Source: Prostheceraeus crozeri
Taxonomy: Eukaryota; Platyhelminthes; Polycladida; Euryleptidae
Reading direction: 5' to 3'
NCBI GenBank assembly: GCA_907163375.1
Contig: CAJQUW010005326.1
Span: forward strand, 124,001-188,000
DNA length: 64,000 nt
In this document: one piece after another, positions 1 through 11,010 of the stretch
Numbering within the stretch: the stretch's first letter is position 1
Layout of the letters: each line of letters opens with the position of its first letter
Translations under genes and position numbers: made by a program
The notes under the pieces: generated by a model
What the model saw: only the letters and a program-made list of their open reading frames with translations
Databases searched by the model: none
What the model was told of the DNA's origin: nothing

Positions 1-827
1 AGTATGTTGAAGTGTTATCATTGTGATCTGCACTCATTTCAGTCGCATTGTGTAGATCACATTTAATGAAAGATGCATATCATTACAGAATTATTAATAA
101 CAACGAATTTATCACATTGATAGTCATTCGAAATTAATATTTGTTGTTACATTCAGGGAACATTTAACTAGTTTTTATAGATTTAAGAAAGATTCATGCC
201 AGACATGAGATTCCGTGTTTTTGCTACTTTTTGTTATTTATGTTTTTTATTGTGCGAATATGTATCGGAAACAGTCATATTTCTTTATTGTCCTACAATG
301 AATTGACAAATCGGTGAGCACATTGGAAAAGTGAATAGCACAGATAAGTTATGAATGAGAGCAAGACTATTTACGAGAGAAAGGAAAATTTATTTGATAG
401 AGGAATATATTTTCAAATGTGTTTTCAAATGCTACAAACCAGGAAATGTTCACGACAGTTTTGATTTCGAGAATTAGGTTCAATTCGCAAAGCCTGTCTT
501 CTTTGTTTCTAGTTAAACACTCAAGGACCCTGCTTTTAAATATCATAATTATGTATTACCAAGTGATAACTCTGCTATCTCAAACAGTATGAAACAATAA
601 GCATTGCCAACCTAATAGCAAACATTGCAGTTCTTAGGCTACATACGGGTTACACAAAATTCATGTGAGTTTATTTCTAAAAGTTTGATTTGTTTCATTC
701 TGTTCTTTCAGCTTCTGTAAAGTCTGAAACGTCCAACTTGCATGTTTCGATTCTGGATAAACAGCTTCATATTAATGTTGTAAATTACTTTGGTGACTTG
801 CGTATTGTAGGAAATATTTTCAGTATA
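1..827. other. non-coding, probably BBS7 upstream intron
   Basis: I see no supported gene or RNA here. The base composition is AT-rich like the BBS7 introns downstream. Because the first exon found downstream opens in the middle of BBS7, this stretch is inferred to be intronic. Confidence 0.5.
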
Positions 828-1255
828 CAGTGCTCGCCAAAAATCTGAAAGGCACTATTACATGTGCTGCAATACTCCGGATATTCCGAAATCTACGAGG
901 TTTAACTGTCAGCAGTTTTTGTAAAGATTTTAGAATGCTTTCGCGTGCATTTAGGCGTTTTGAAGGAGATTTCGCGAGCTTGTGCACTGCACATGGACAT
1001 TCACGTATGTGACATTTTCAAACACAGCAGCACTCGTAAAGAAACGGTTAGAAATAAATAAAATTTCTGTTCTCGGATAATGAACAGATACATCAACATA
1101 GAGAACGCGTGGGTAACATTCAAAAAGATCGCTGAATCGACGCAGATTTCTCGCTAGGATATGCGTGAAAAAATGGATAGTGACTTTGAACCGACCGCGA
1201 CTTGGAAAACTTAAAACATGCAGATTAAGTGAATATTCAGCCGATGCCACGATCT
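828..1255 (+). mobile_element. degraded Tc1/mariner-like 5' end
   Basis: The stretch begins with TA followed by CAGTGCTCGCCAAAA, which resembles the outer end of a Tc1-type inverted repeat. About 280 bases further on, broken frames read like the helix-turn-helix part of a Tc1-like transposase, including FKKIAESTQISR and, in another frame, NRPRLGKLK. Stops and frameshifts break it, and I found no matching right end nearby. The family call is inferred from these motifs only; it could be a chance resemblance. Confidence 0.4.
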
Positions 1256-3301
1256 TGTCATATAATATATGAAATAAATTCTAACTCTTCTGTTTTGCAC
1301 TTAGTGTTTGTTTTATTGAACACAGCATTTTTTTATTGGTCACGATCTCTACTTTTGAAATCACGATACGTTTGAACGACTTCATCAGCGTGATAACTTG
1401 ATAAATGTAGAGGAATCAGGTTTTCCAGCACGGTCAACTTTATATTTTGATTGTTGTGTCCATTAGACCTTTCGTGTAATATTTCAGTTTTACATGAATC
1501 GAGTTTAGCCCTCAAGTTATTCGCGTTTCTTTTTTGGATTCGTAATCTGAGCAGTCACACTTGTAATGGAAACATCTACGAACATGTGTCATTCTGCAAC
1601 CTGATTTGTGAAATTACAATTTATTCCTATCAATTGCGAAGTTCTCAAAAATTTTTACAATGAAGATTTCGGTTTTCAGATTATCAATCTAAACTTAAAG
1701 AATGTCCCAAATTTAAGATCACATAAGAAAATGCCAATAAAAAGCCAAAAAATATTCTGTTCGTCAAGTTATCGTTAAACTTTTCAAATGGTCTTTGTAA
1801 CGATTTAAGAAATGCGAAGGTAAAATTTGAAGTTTCTACTTTTTTCTGACGAGTCTGTTACACTTTGTTTGACTGGAAAGACTCATGACAAGATTTTTAT
1901 TTTCAAAATACATTGACTTTCAGGATAGAAATCACAAATCAAATAATACACTTATTATTCCGGATAAAGTGTTCAGTATTGATAACTTTAGAATTCTATT
2001 GTTTTGACACTGAGAAAAGTCAAGCCGCTACGTGCAATAACCCAGCATTTTATGTACGTTGAGTAATTGATTTTTCTAACATTTTATGGGGATAGCAAGG
2101 CTTAGATCCGATCATACGGATTGGGTCCTGATCATGTCACTGATCTGGTAATCCAGCAGATAATCCGGATCTTTTGAAATGGCATTCGGAAGTCTAAGCG
2201 AACTAGCGGGTAGGTCGTGTCATGCTCAGATGATGTGCAGCACGTATTCACATCGCGGCCTGAAAGGAGCTGTAGTCACATCACGTTCATTTGAATTCTG
2301 AAGGCATTGGCAAATTGTCTGTGAATCAGTATTGAAGCCTGTTGTAGACAGGATTTGCGATTTTGCAGATCCTTGAAAAGATCAGATAATGAGCGGATTT
2401 CATGATAGAGGCTCAGTAGCTATTCCATGATCAATGGATTTCATAGGCTTATTACGCATGCAAGTTCGTGACTATGTTTGTATCGGGAAAGTCCTAAAAA
2501 TCATTTTCACAAATTATTTGATGTAATTAAGATTTGGCAGATCTGTCGCTAACGAAGTTTTTTTGTCCGTTTCGACAATGTAGCGCTTAAAAAGGCATAA
2601 GTTTTCCGCCTTTTGTCTGCCACTGGCTGAATATTAAGAGAAACTGGTTTATTGGGTTTATCATTCAATCCTCCGAGAATGAGTTGCATTCCACCACAAG
2701 ACTTGCGAGATAAAGCAGGTCGACGAGAACATTTTCGTCAAATAAATTTTATTTAATTGTTGATATCAAAGAGAAATTGATTTAATCTCACATATCACAC
2801 CAATAGCATGCAGCTACACTTATGCAGTCAGGCTAAGTGTATATTTTTGATTTGATATTAATAGCGGATCATTTTAATGTTCCCTTGCTTGACAGATACC
2901 TGTATCAGCGAACTTCTTCACATCACGAACATTTGCGACAATAAAAAAATGAGAGTCAAATATTGAATAATTACTCGAGCAGACCCTGATCCGATTCGGT
3001 TGATCCTGTTAGTAATACTGCTTATGAGTATGATTTTACATTTTGAAAGGGAAAAGTATTGAAAAATTGTAAATAAATAAATATAATACACATCTTCTGG
3101 CTAAGTCTTGGTGTCCAATTTCATCTTGCATAGATTGAACTTAGTTAAGCACGCTTAACTTAATAGTGGTGAAGTTGTCTGCATAACCTACATAAATTGG
3201 GCCCATCCAAGCACGAAGTTGTTGTTCATCCCTTATAAAATTATTTTTGTCGAGTCACATTGGGCGACGTTCACTCATTTGCTTTTTTGTCCTCTTTCTA
3301 G
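1256..3301. other. non-coding, probable BBS7 intron
   Basis: No reading frame here resembles the missing BBS7 N-terminus or any other protein I recognise. The stretch ends in a pyrimidine-rich tract and an AG acceptor (3300-3301) directly before the first recognisable BBS7 exon. Confidence 0.5.
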
Positions 3302-3477
3302 AGTGTCTATAAAACTCTACCAGGGACGCCTATTTCACGATTAGAACTTGGAGGTCAGCTCGGACAAACACGAGAGAAGATCTTCGTAGCCGCAGGAACT
3401 GATGTCCGCGGATATACGAAAAAAGGAAAGCAATTTCTCCAATTTGATACTAATATCACGGAGCAGCTGAAAGCACT
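3302..3477 (+). CDS. BBS7: BBS7 exon a (N-terminal propeller, first in window)
   Basis: This exon encodes 58 codons plus two bases of BBS7, a subunit of the BBSome, the coat complex that moves membrane proteins to and from the primary cilium. It reads SVYKTLPG, then RLELGGQLG, then GYTKKGKQFL, which match the start of the BBS7 beta-propeller after about residue 55 of the human protein. The acceptor is AG at 3300-3301 and the donor GTGAGT at 3478. The exon ends in phase 2 (CT) and the next exon supplies T, giving a leucine codon. The preceding 50-odd residues, including the start codon, are not in the window. The homology is very clear from the chain of seven exons. Confidence 0.95.
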
Positions 3478-4184
3478 GTGAGTAACTTAGTATGTTTCTT
3501 TAGTATTAGTAGTATCTTAGTTTTAGTATATCTTTTTTCGGACTCACACGATCACTATACAAAGTCACTGATTACATAATCGCTTTTGTTTAGGCGGTAT
3601 CTACGACGGGATTGATCATGGGGGGAGACGGTTTCAAAATCTCGAAAAAGGGGATTACGTATTTCTTGAGCGACTCCTTAGAATATCAAGTTACGAGTAA
3701 TAAAAATATTAGTTCATAATCATAGCTTGTCTACCGATGACTTAGACAGCGTTAACATGGCCAGACTTTTTTGTAATTGTAAAAGCTTTGGTCTGAATGC
3801 TCCTTCTGTCTACTTCCAATGACATTCTCGGAGTGAATCTCCCAGAGATATCCCGACGGATCGCATTTTCAGAATTGCTGTTCGGAGTAAGAACATTTTG
3901 ATTTGAGCTCATGTCACCTTGCATAGCCGATTTTCTACACTCGACCATACGACCAGCATATCACTGAGTAATATTCCTAGCCACTGTGCAAGAACAAGCA
4001 AGAATCAAGGAAACTCAGCCACTGTTGACGAGACACAAGTTAACAAATTTCAAATGTATTCGGTAGTGTCGATGTTTTCACTGGACAGCCATTAAGACGA
4101 TTTAAACGATGGAAATGGACCATTAACAAATGACCACACATTTGATAGCCCTGCAGGGGAACTGATTTTTCGCTTTTTAAATCC

Positions 4185-4722
4185 CTACTTCAGTTGTATT
4201 TTCCTTGTTTTTGATGAATAACATGCTAATTTATTATTCACGATTTCAACAGGTTGATGCGCTTGTTTGATCCTTGATCATATCACTCATCCATTTACAT
4301 TCGTGTTAGCCTATTTGATTTTGTTAGTTTGTGAATATACGAAAATTCAACCTTAAATACTTCATAGGCTACGAATGAATCGTAATAGGGTTCTGAAGGC
4401 ACTCGATCAACTCGAAGCTCGAGTGCTCGCTGTTGGAGTCGAAGAGTCGAGCTCTACTTCAGTTGTATTTTCCTTGTTTTTGATGAATAACATGCTAATT
4501 TATTATTCACGATTTCAACAGGTTGATGCGCTTGTTTGATCCTTGATCATATCACTCATCCATTTACATTCGTGTTAGCCTATTTGATTTTGTTAGTTTG
4601 TGAATATACGAAAATTCAACCTTAAATACTTCATAGGCTACGAATGAATCGTAATAGGGTTCTGAAGGCACTCGATCAACTCGAAGCTCGAGTGCTCGCT
4701 GTTGGAGTCGAAGAGTCGAGCT
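4185..4722. repeat. 269-bp perfect tandem duplication
   Basis: Two head-to-tail copies (4185-4453 and 4454-4722) appear identical by eye. Each contains a short open stretch starting MNRNRVLKALDQLEAR that looks more codon-like than its surroundings, but 269 is not a multiple of three and BBS7 needs no extra exon here. Identity implies a recent duplication or an assembly artefact. Confidence 0.9.
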
Positions 4723-4875
4723 GTTTGAGTTTTTTCCGAGACGTAAATTGAATTTGATTTGTTTGCTAAGTTTGTAATAGTAGCCGCCTTTGGAATAGTT
4801 CGAAGAGGTCTTTCAAACGTGCGGATCTATAGACACTTAGACAATGCTCATTCAATGAAAAAGTCATCCGTTATT

Positions 4876-5034
4876 GCTTATTTTTGATTATGTGGAGAGG
4901 AGGATAGCCTTTTTTTAAGGTCAGCTACTTTATTTTGGTAGCTCCTCTCGCTCTTATTGAATTTGGAGTTTTCCAAAATAAAGCAGCTGACCACCAAAAA
5001 AGGCTATCCTCCTCTCCACAGCATCAAAAAGCAT
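4876..5034. repeat. hairpin (foldback) element
   Basis: Arms of about 48 bases at 4891-4938 and 4973-5020 are reverse complements with a few mismatches. Both carry GGAGAGGAGGATAGCC or its complement and a block of TTTATTTTGG or its complement. Weaker complementarity continues outward to about 4876 and 5034, and the loop is 34 bases. It resembles a small foldback MITE, and it abuts the broken end of the RTE relic. Confidence 0.75.
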
Positions 5035-5044
5035 ACAATCCTAC

Positions 5045-6170
5045 TCTATGATGTAAGCCTACTCTAACCTGAAACGGTGGCGACTCTCCTGTTCCACATC
5101 GAACCGTTCAGTGTCTTGCATTGCATAGACTCTTGCCCACGCGAACCAGCTTCTCTATCACACCTCTCTGCCATAGACACCAGCATGCGTGCTCCCATGG
5201 TACTCGGTCATATGCCTTCTGTAGATCAACGAAGGTCATGTACAAAGCTTCATTTTATAGTTTTCTCTTGTATCTGACGTGCAATTACATGTAACAAGGG
5301 GTTCACTGCTCCCCTTCCATGCTGGAACCGACATTGCATTGCGTAGCCTCCTGTCCATATTATCTCAAAGGCTTCCTGTCCATGTTTCAAAACCTCAGTG
5401 CCTCTACAATTTCCGCATTCCGCGGCGCTTCCTCTGTTTTTGAAACCGATGACCATGACACAACTTTCCCAGTCTTTGAGTATGATTTCATTATGCCATA
5501 CCTTATTTCATCACTTCCGTCAACCAATCGATGCCCTTGTGTCCTGGTGCCACAAGCACTTCACTAGCTAGTTCTGTGTGACATGCAGTCCTGCCTTTCT
5601 TCATATGCCTGACCACTACGCCCACTTATTTTCTCTTTTGATTTCTCCCTGCATGCTTCTTGTAGATCCTCTCTTTCATCTTCAGTATTCAGTAATTCTT
5701 CAAAGTATTCACCCCACCACAACCAGTTGCCATCCTTGTCTTAGATAGCTGCCATGTCTCCAGTGTCCCTTTTATCGTGGATTCTGGCTTTTGCAATCCT
5801 GAATATTGTCTCCTCTCCCTCTCTTGTTTCCGGTTCCTGATACGACCCCTGGATGCCTCTGTTATAGCTCTGACAACTGCCCCCTTTGCATGATGCTTCT
5901 TTAAATTGCAACATGTTTTAGGACACGAACTTCCTTTCAGTTCTTAGAAGTTTTTTCTTCTGAATTGCCTTTTGAACTTCATCTGTCCACCACCATTCTG
6001 CTCTGTTCTTGCTTCTTCTGCATGCCTTCATTGTATCTTCCATCACAATCTCCTTCGTCTGATTCCGCGACTCTTCAGCTGCTGCTGTTGGGTGTCGGTT
6101 GTTTTTCTTTCTTTGTACCTCATCCCTGAATTTTGATTGTGTCACCTTAACTTCTATAATCAAACTTTGC
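5045..6170 (-). pseudogene. RTE-type LINE reverse transcriptase remnant
   Basis: Read on the minus strand from right to left, broken frames give a linker with EWWWTDEVQKAIQKKK (about 5950-6010) and then the fingers/palm entry ECGNCRGTEVLKHGQEAFE. Next comes the catalytic motif A region YMTFVDLQKAYDRVPWE, and then RVGLHHRVG where RVGLHQGS would be expected. This order is typical of the reverse transcriptase of RTE-like non-LTR retrotransposons. Frame changes and stops show it is dead. The YADD box and C-terminal part are missing; sequence similarity stops near 5040, where the hairpin element begins. It lies in the first BBS7 intron, antisense to the gene. Confidence 0.8.
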
Positions 6171-7342
6171 CTTTCCTAATCGTTTTTTCTTCCTTAGAAT
6201 TTTGGGTCTCCTTTCGGCAGGCTCCTCTCATTACCATGTAATAAATTTGACTCGATTATTTCCGCTGCTATGAGTTACCAAGTGCTCCACTATTCCACAA
6301 GGACTAAACATAGACAAAGTGAATTATTTTGTTTGTAAAGGAGTACGTTTTTGATAAGCCTACTTGCTGGGTATGATAGGACTGAATATTCTGTCGGTTT
6401 TGGTGAAATGACATCGCTCAAAAGCTCGTCTGAAAATGTAGTCGCTTAGTTTTCTGTCGAATGGTTTTTAGTCAATGAACACGGTCAATACCTAACAAGT
6501 TTCACTACCGATAAATAACATTCACAAAAATGCCTAGCATTCAACTGGGCCTATTAGTCGTGTCTACTTTTCCAAGAAATGCATTACTCGTTGTTTTGCT
6601 TTTTGTCAATAACATAATATACGGTAAATTAAACCATAAGTGCCCAATTTAGTTTTGCTTAATATTATTTTCATTGGGTTATTGGAGGATAATAAGCTTG
6701 AATTTGACGTGCTTCTGATTTTTGAAAATTGCCTTTCAAAAAGGGAATAGACGTGTACGACGACATGCATTATGGCATATGATTTGACCTTATCATAATA
6801 CATGACGTAGCCTAGAGAATTGGCCATTGTCAGTAGATAATTATGGTTATTTATAAATTATGATTCGGCCTAGGAGCCATTCTTCCACAAAATTAGAAAC
6901 AAGAAAGTAGGATTTAAAAAATTTGCAAATTATTTTTCATTAATGTTATTGTACTCGTGCTATATTATTAATGTAATATTATTATTTACCAATAATCAAA
7001 AAGTATTTAAATGGCTGTACTGATATTTTTTAACAAGAATTAACTGAGTGACAAACTTGTTAGAAAAATTTGAGATCAGTAGGTCATTCAATTGAATATT
7101 ACAGACCTGCTTGTTTGTTTTCAAGAGAAACGGTGTACAGTAGACTATCATTTTGCTGAATACTTATGTGTTCAATATCATTAATATTAGTTATGTAAAC
7201 CTAGACTTTCCACATTCATGGGCCAAAATTTGACAAATTGGTTTCAGCCGTTTCGGTACTTGCACGTTTCTCTACAGTTCGAGCCTAAGCTCTTTATCAA
7301 TACTGCGCCGGCGGATTAATATCTACAAGTGTAGTGAGATGC

Positions 7343-7512
7343 TGCTGTGACACAACGGTTAAGTGCTTTTGTTCTTATGGTCGAGCCACGAGTGATATTG
7401 GAAGTTGGTAGTAAGGGCATCCAGACAAGCAGTATCTCTCCATCTAAAAGCTGACTATGTCAGCACCGTCCAAGCCACCGCAGGTGCAGTAGTGACATTA
7501 AAGCTAACGTAT
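7343..7512 (+). repeat. tRNA-like SINE, copy A
   Basis: About 170 bases match, in inverse orientation, the repeat at 8094-8272. Shared blocks include the A-box-like CACAACGGTTAAGTGC, GGGCATCCAGAC, CTGACTATGTCAGCACC and GTCCAAGCC. The first block resembles a tRNA internal promoter, so a tRNA-derived SINE is inferred. The copies are diverged. Confidence 0.65.
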
Positions 7513-8093
7513 GATAAAGTACGCATCTAGCTCAAAGCCACTATATTGGGAGCTCAACAGATAGAAGAATCAGACGATGCACGTGTTCTGCGATCGGAAG
7601 ATTGAAACAGCAAACAGCATTATTCATAACTATACTATAAGTATGATGGCTTCTCTTGACTTGACTGACGACCGACTATAGACTCCAGTAAAGCAAAAGT
7701 TTGATAGGTAGGGCCCTGTCGTGACTTTCAGCGTACAGTCTGACTCGGCTGACTGACTCGACGCTCAAGGCCTAAAAATGTAATGAAATAAGTTTCGATA
7801 ATCATCTGACGACTTAAAGTCAGTCATAGATCTTCAGTTTCCACAAAGTTGATCGATGGAAATGAGAAGAGACTGAATCAATCAATTCTTGTGTAAAATT
7901 ATTATCAATTTTTTCCTCGATGATTCCCAAATTGAATAAAGTATTTATAGGCTGTGTACAATTACATGTATTCGTCTTTCTTTAGATGTCGAACACAACA
8001 CTAGAATTTGTTGTTGACTAATAGGCTGTCGATCATCTGATGAATCCTGAAAGGTGGATGCAAAGTATATTGCAAATTGAAATGGTTAATGAT

Positions 8094-8272
8094 TGTTTAA
8101 AGTCACTACTCCCCATACTGGGGGCTTGGATGGTGCTGACATAGTCAGACTTTGACTGTGATCGTTTAGTCCGGATGCCCTTCCTCGGCTTCCTGACGAC
8201 TTCCAATGACACTGGGCCTCAATCTCTGGAGAAGCACTTGACCACTGTGCCACGGAGACCACTCAGTGGTTT
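8094..8272 (-). repeat. tRNA-like SINE, copy B
   Basis: On the minus strand this reads GTGGCACAGTGGTCAAGTGC, a good A-box-like start. It continues through GGGCATCCGGAC and CTGACTATGTCAGCACC to GTGACTTTAAACA, collinear with copy A. It lies 0.6 kb from copy A in the same BBS7 intron, in opposite orientation. Confidence 0.65.
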
Positions 8273-9194
8273 ATTACAAATTATATCAAATTTTTGACAC
8301 AAGGAAGATGAAGATATAATGATTTCACATTGAAAATGTCAATCAGTTTTGCAAACATTTTCTTTCCAGTTTTACAAAACCAGCAACGAAATTTCAAGCA
8401 TATTGATACAGATATTTGCTAGGTATTTGCACAACCCTAATAAAAATTATCTTTTTTTTGCGATTATGATTTGCATTACAAATGTAAAAGTCTTGTGAAT
8501 GAATGAATTTTTATCGATGACTGAAACTGATTGACTTGCTTTTGCGATATTATTGGTTGCTATAAACAGGAAGTGATAGAAGCGATCGTTTTCATTGGAA
8601 GCAAGCGCCCGACAGTCGCTTCCGTTTTCGAAAGTATCAGGACACTAATGACTGACATGATAGTAGTTCGCGTGTCAGGGCAAGGCGAGGCACTTCTGAG
8701 TTTTGACCTGAAGTCTTGACATGAGTTAAGTAATAGTTGTCATATTTAGTGCTTACCCTATTACACCTAATTACAAATTGGCACCTGTATTACTAAATGT
8801 AGTTACTTTTAATTTTCTCATTATGATGAAAACAAAGGTGTATTATTTCAGAATACTGGCATTCGAAATTAGAAAACCTCAGTATCATCTTATTAATGAC
8901 AACTCTACACAATGCGGATTGGTGTGTATTGAGGCAATTTCATTGTAGCATTCTCAAACACTCTCTTGGTGGTTTAGAATTTTTTTTGCTACACAGTTGT
9001 TGAGAAAATGTTACGTTTTTATTTCACATTTTCCAAAGGTCAAAATTTTCAGTAAATTTGAAAAATATTTGACTTTTTGGCAAGTCAAAAGAACGCATAC
9101 AAGTCAGCTGGTGTTTACGACAAAAGGTTCGTGGAGACTCCGAAGTGTTAACGTCAGAACCTATAGCAAAAAAGTGGAAAATGAAGAAAAGAGC

Positions 9195-9309
9195 CTCGGG
9201 ACAGGGAACAGGGCTTAGCCCATGTCCCGTCTCCAATAATTGGAAACGAAAGTGGAAGCGGTTGAGTTGAAGTGGAAGCGAATAAAAATATATCGCTTCC
9301 GCAGCCCTG
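9195..9309. mobile_element. possible hAT right-end remnant
   Basis: The stretch carries repeated GTGGAAGCG and ends CGCTTCCGCAGCCCTG. This resembles hAT termini ending in CAGCCCTG with short subterminal repeats, and it parallels the element at 59879-62247 that ends in CCACAGCCCTT. I found no matching left end or target duplication, so it is at best a fragment. Confidence 0.3.
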
Positions 9310-9436
9310 GTTATGAAAAGAAATACTATTCTGACTGAATGAGCTTTTGAATATTACGAATCATTTAAGATTGCAATGTTGTCGTGCCGTTTTGATTATC
9401 ATATTTCACAATTCAATGAACGTATTTATTTTTCAG

Positions 9437-9623
9437 TCATATCGAGGGCTCACATCTGTTTGTCGCTGGCAACTATATCTATCAGCATTATCAAGATTTG
9501 CGCGATACTGACTACTTGCTTTGCGCTGACCTCATCAATGATCTCATTTGTCTTCCTATGGAGAAAGTGGAAGAAGCCACTCCTGTGCTTGCCTGTCAGG
9601 ATCGTGTTCTTCGAGTTCTCAAG
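9437..9623 (+). CDS. BBS7: BBS7 exon b (propeller)
   Basis: After completing a leucine codon with its first base, this exon encodes 62 residues beginning [18 protein letters not shown]. It contains [10 protein letters not shown] and the highly conserved [15 protein letters not shown] of the BBS7 propeller. The acceptor is TTTTTCAG and the donor GTCAGT. It ends in phase 0 and joins in frame to exon c, which starts with glycine. Residues 59-121 of the in-window protein lie here. Confidence 0.96.
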
Positions 9624-10689
9624 GTCAGTCATCGCAGTGTGCAGCTGATGGTTTCAAATTGGTTCAAAATGCATGCAAAGAATGTGTAATGAATATGTTC
9701 AATGTGCATCGATGATAGCGTTGATATGCCATCCCTCTCTTCCGTTTTCTGAGAAGATATTTATGGCTTAAAAGAAATTGCAAAAAATTTTGCTTTATTG
9801 TCTCAAGTTAGCTCAAACTTATTATCATAATCATTATAATTTATTTCTATATTTCATTGCAACACCCCTTGAAAGATATATACATACTAGCATAAGACAC
9901 CAGAGTTTTAAAATTTGCCAGTGTTTTCTTTTAAACAACTATTCCCTACGCAGTTTTACAGAAAAGTAGAGCCTTGAGGCAGTCTCGCATCGATGAATAA
10001 ACTTTAATTGCTACAATGAATGACAGCACGCATTTTGTCAGCCAGTTAAAGTCAAGTGATAGCCTTGGAATCATAATCTGAAATGTAAACGTGCGGAATT
10101 AACATTTTGTAAGATCATTGAGGTCAAGGCCTGTTTTGCAAAATTAAACCCGGAAAATTTGTAATTAACTTCCTTCAGTCTTAGATTAACTTTCAATAGA
10201 GATCTGAAAATATCTTGTGTACTCCTGCTACTGAGAAATCAAAAATCAGTAGCGACATAATAAAGAATTTACAATGTATTTTTACTGAATTAAGTTAACT
10301 CAAATTGCCATGCAAGGGCGGCTAGCAGGACTCGAACCCACTATCTATCCATGCTATTTAGACCTGAAAAACATCAAACGAAAAATGAACAGTGAGACAT
10401 CACTGCGTGACGTCTCATTAAAAAAACTTAAATGAGCGCAGGTAACCCAAAAAACCCAGCAAACTCCCCCAGGTAACCATAAAAACCTAAACAAAACGGT
10501 TAATTATGGTAAGAAAAACCTAGAAACCAAAAAAACTTCTGTTTTTAGGCCTAGGAGGCCTGTGAGCGAGTCAAGAAATTTGACGAATAAGTTTCCGGTG
10601 TAAATGTCGTAAACAAACTGTTATGCATGTGACTGAAGATTTGTATCAACATGCTTGGTTCATGACAATCAAATGAATTACTACTTCAG
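9624..10689 (+). other. BBS7 intron b-c
   Basis: A 1.07-kb intron. An isolated B-box-like GGGTTCGAGTCC lies on the minus strand near 10330-10342 without an A box, and an A/C-rich stretch of AAAACC-type words lies at 10430-10540. No gene is seen. Confidence 0.85.
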
Positions 10690-11010
10690 GGCTCTGATCT
10701 TCACTACGAAGTGGAAGTTCCCGGACCTCCGACCACACTTGGCTTACTCGGCAACACTGGCGGTGACATGGGAGATGAGGTCTTGTACGGGACTGCTGAT
10801 GGAAAAGTTGGCTTAGTCAATATCGGCGATGCAAAACCTACACATCGATGGGAACTGACCAACGAGAAGAGTCAAGGTGGAATTACCTGTATGGACAATT
10901 ATGATATCACAGCTGATGGAGTTCCAGAGTTGATATTGGGAAGAAATGACGGAACTGTGGACATCTATACGTTTGATGAGACTGATGAGCCGCAGCTGAA
11001 ATTATCTGTG
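10690..11010 (+). CDS. BBS7: BBS7 exon c (propeller)
   Basis: This exon encodes 107 residues (in-window residues 122-228) beginning GSDLHYEVEVPGPPTTLGL. Further landmarks are EVLYGTADGKVGLVNI, NEKSQGGITCMDNYDITADG and ELILGRNDGTVDIYTFD. The latter two blocks are the calcium-loop-like propeller blades typical of BBS7. The acceptor is CTTCAG and the donor GTAAGA. The exon is in phase 0 at both ends, so it could be skipped without breaking the frame; no evidence for skipping is visible. Confidence 0.97.

Larger units (their letters stand above)
3478..9436 (+). other. BBS7 intron between exons a and b
   Basis: A 6-kb intron bounded by GTGAGT and TTTTTCAG. It contains a 269-bp tandem duplication, a hairpin element, a minus-strand RTE-type reverse transcriptase relic, two SINE copies in opposite orientation and a possible hAT end, listed separately. 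I see nothing recognisable at 3478-4184, 6240-7342, 7513-8093 or 8273-9194. Confidence 0.85.

Noticed and set aside
951-1250. 99-codon minus-strand frame
   Set aside because: It overlaps the Tc1-like relic antisense and shows no motif.
1-3301. The missing first exon of BBS7
   Set aside because: No frame before 3302 resembles the conserved N-terminal propeller residues; it must lie upstream of the window.
5077-5567. Plus-strand open frames of 66 and 82 codons
   Set aside because: They are antisense shadows of the minus-strand RTE reverse transcriptase relic, which explains the sequence better.
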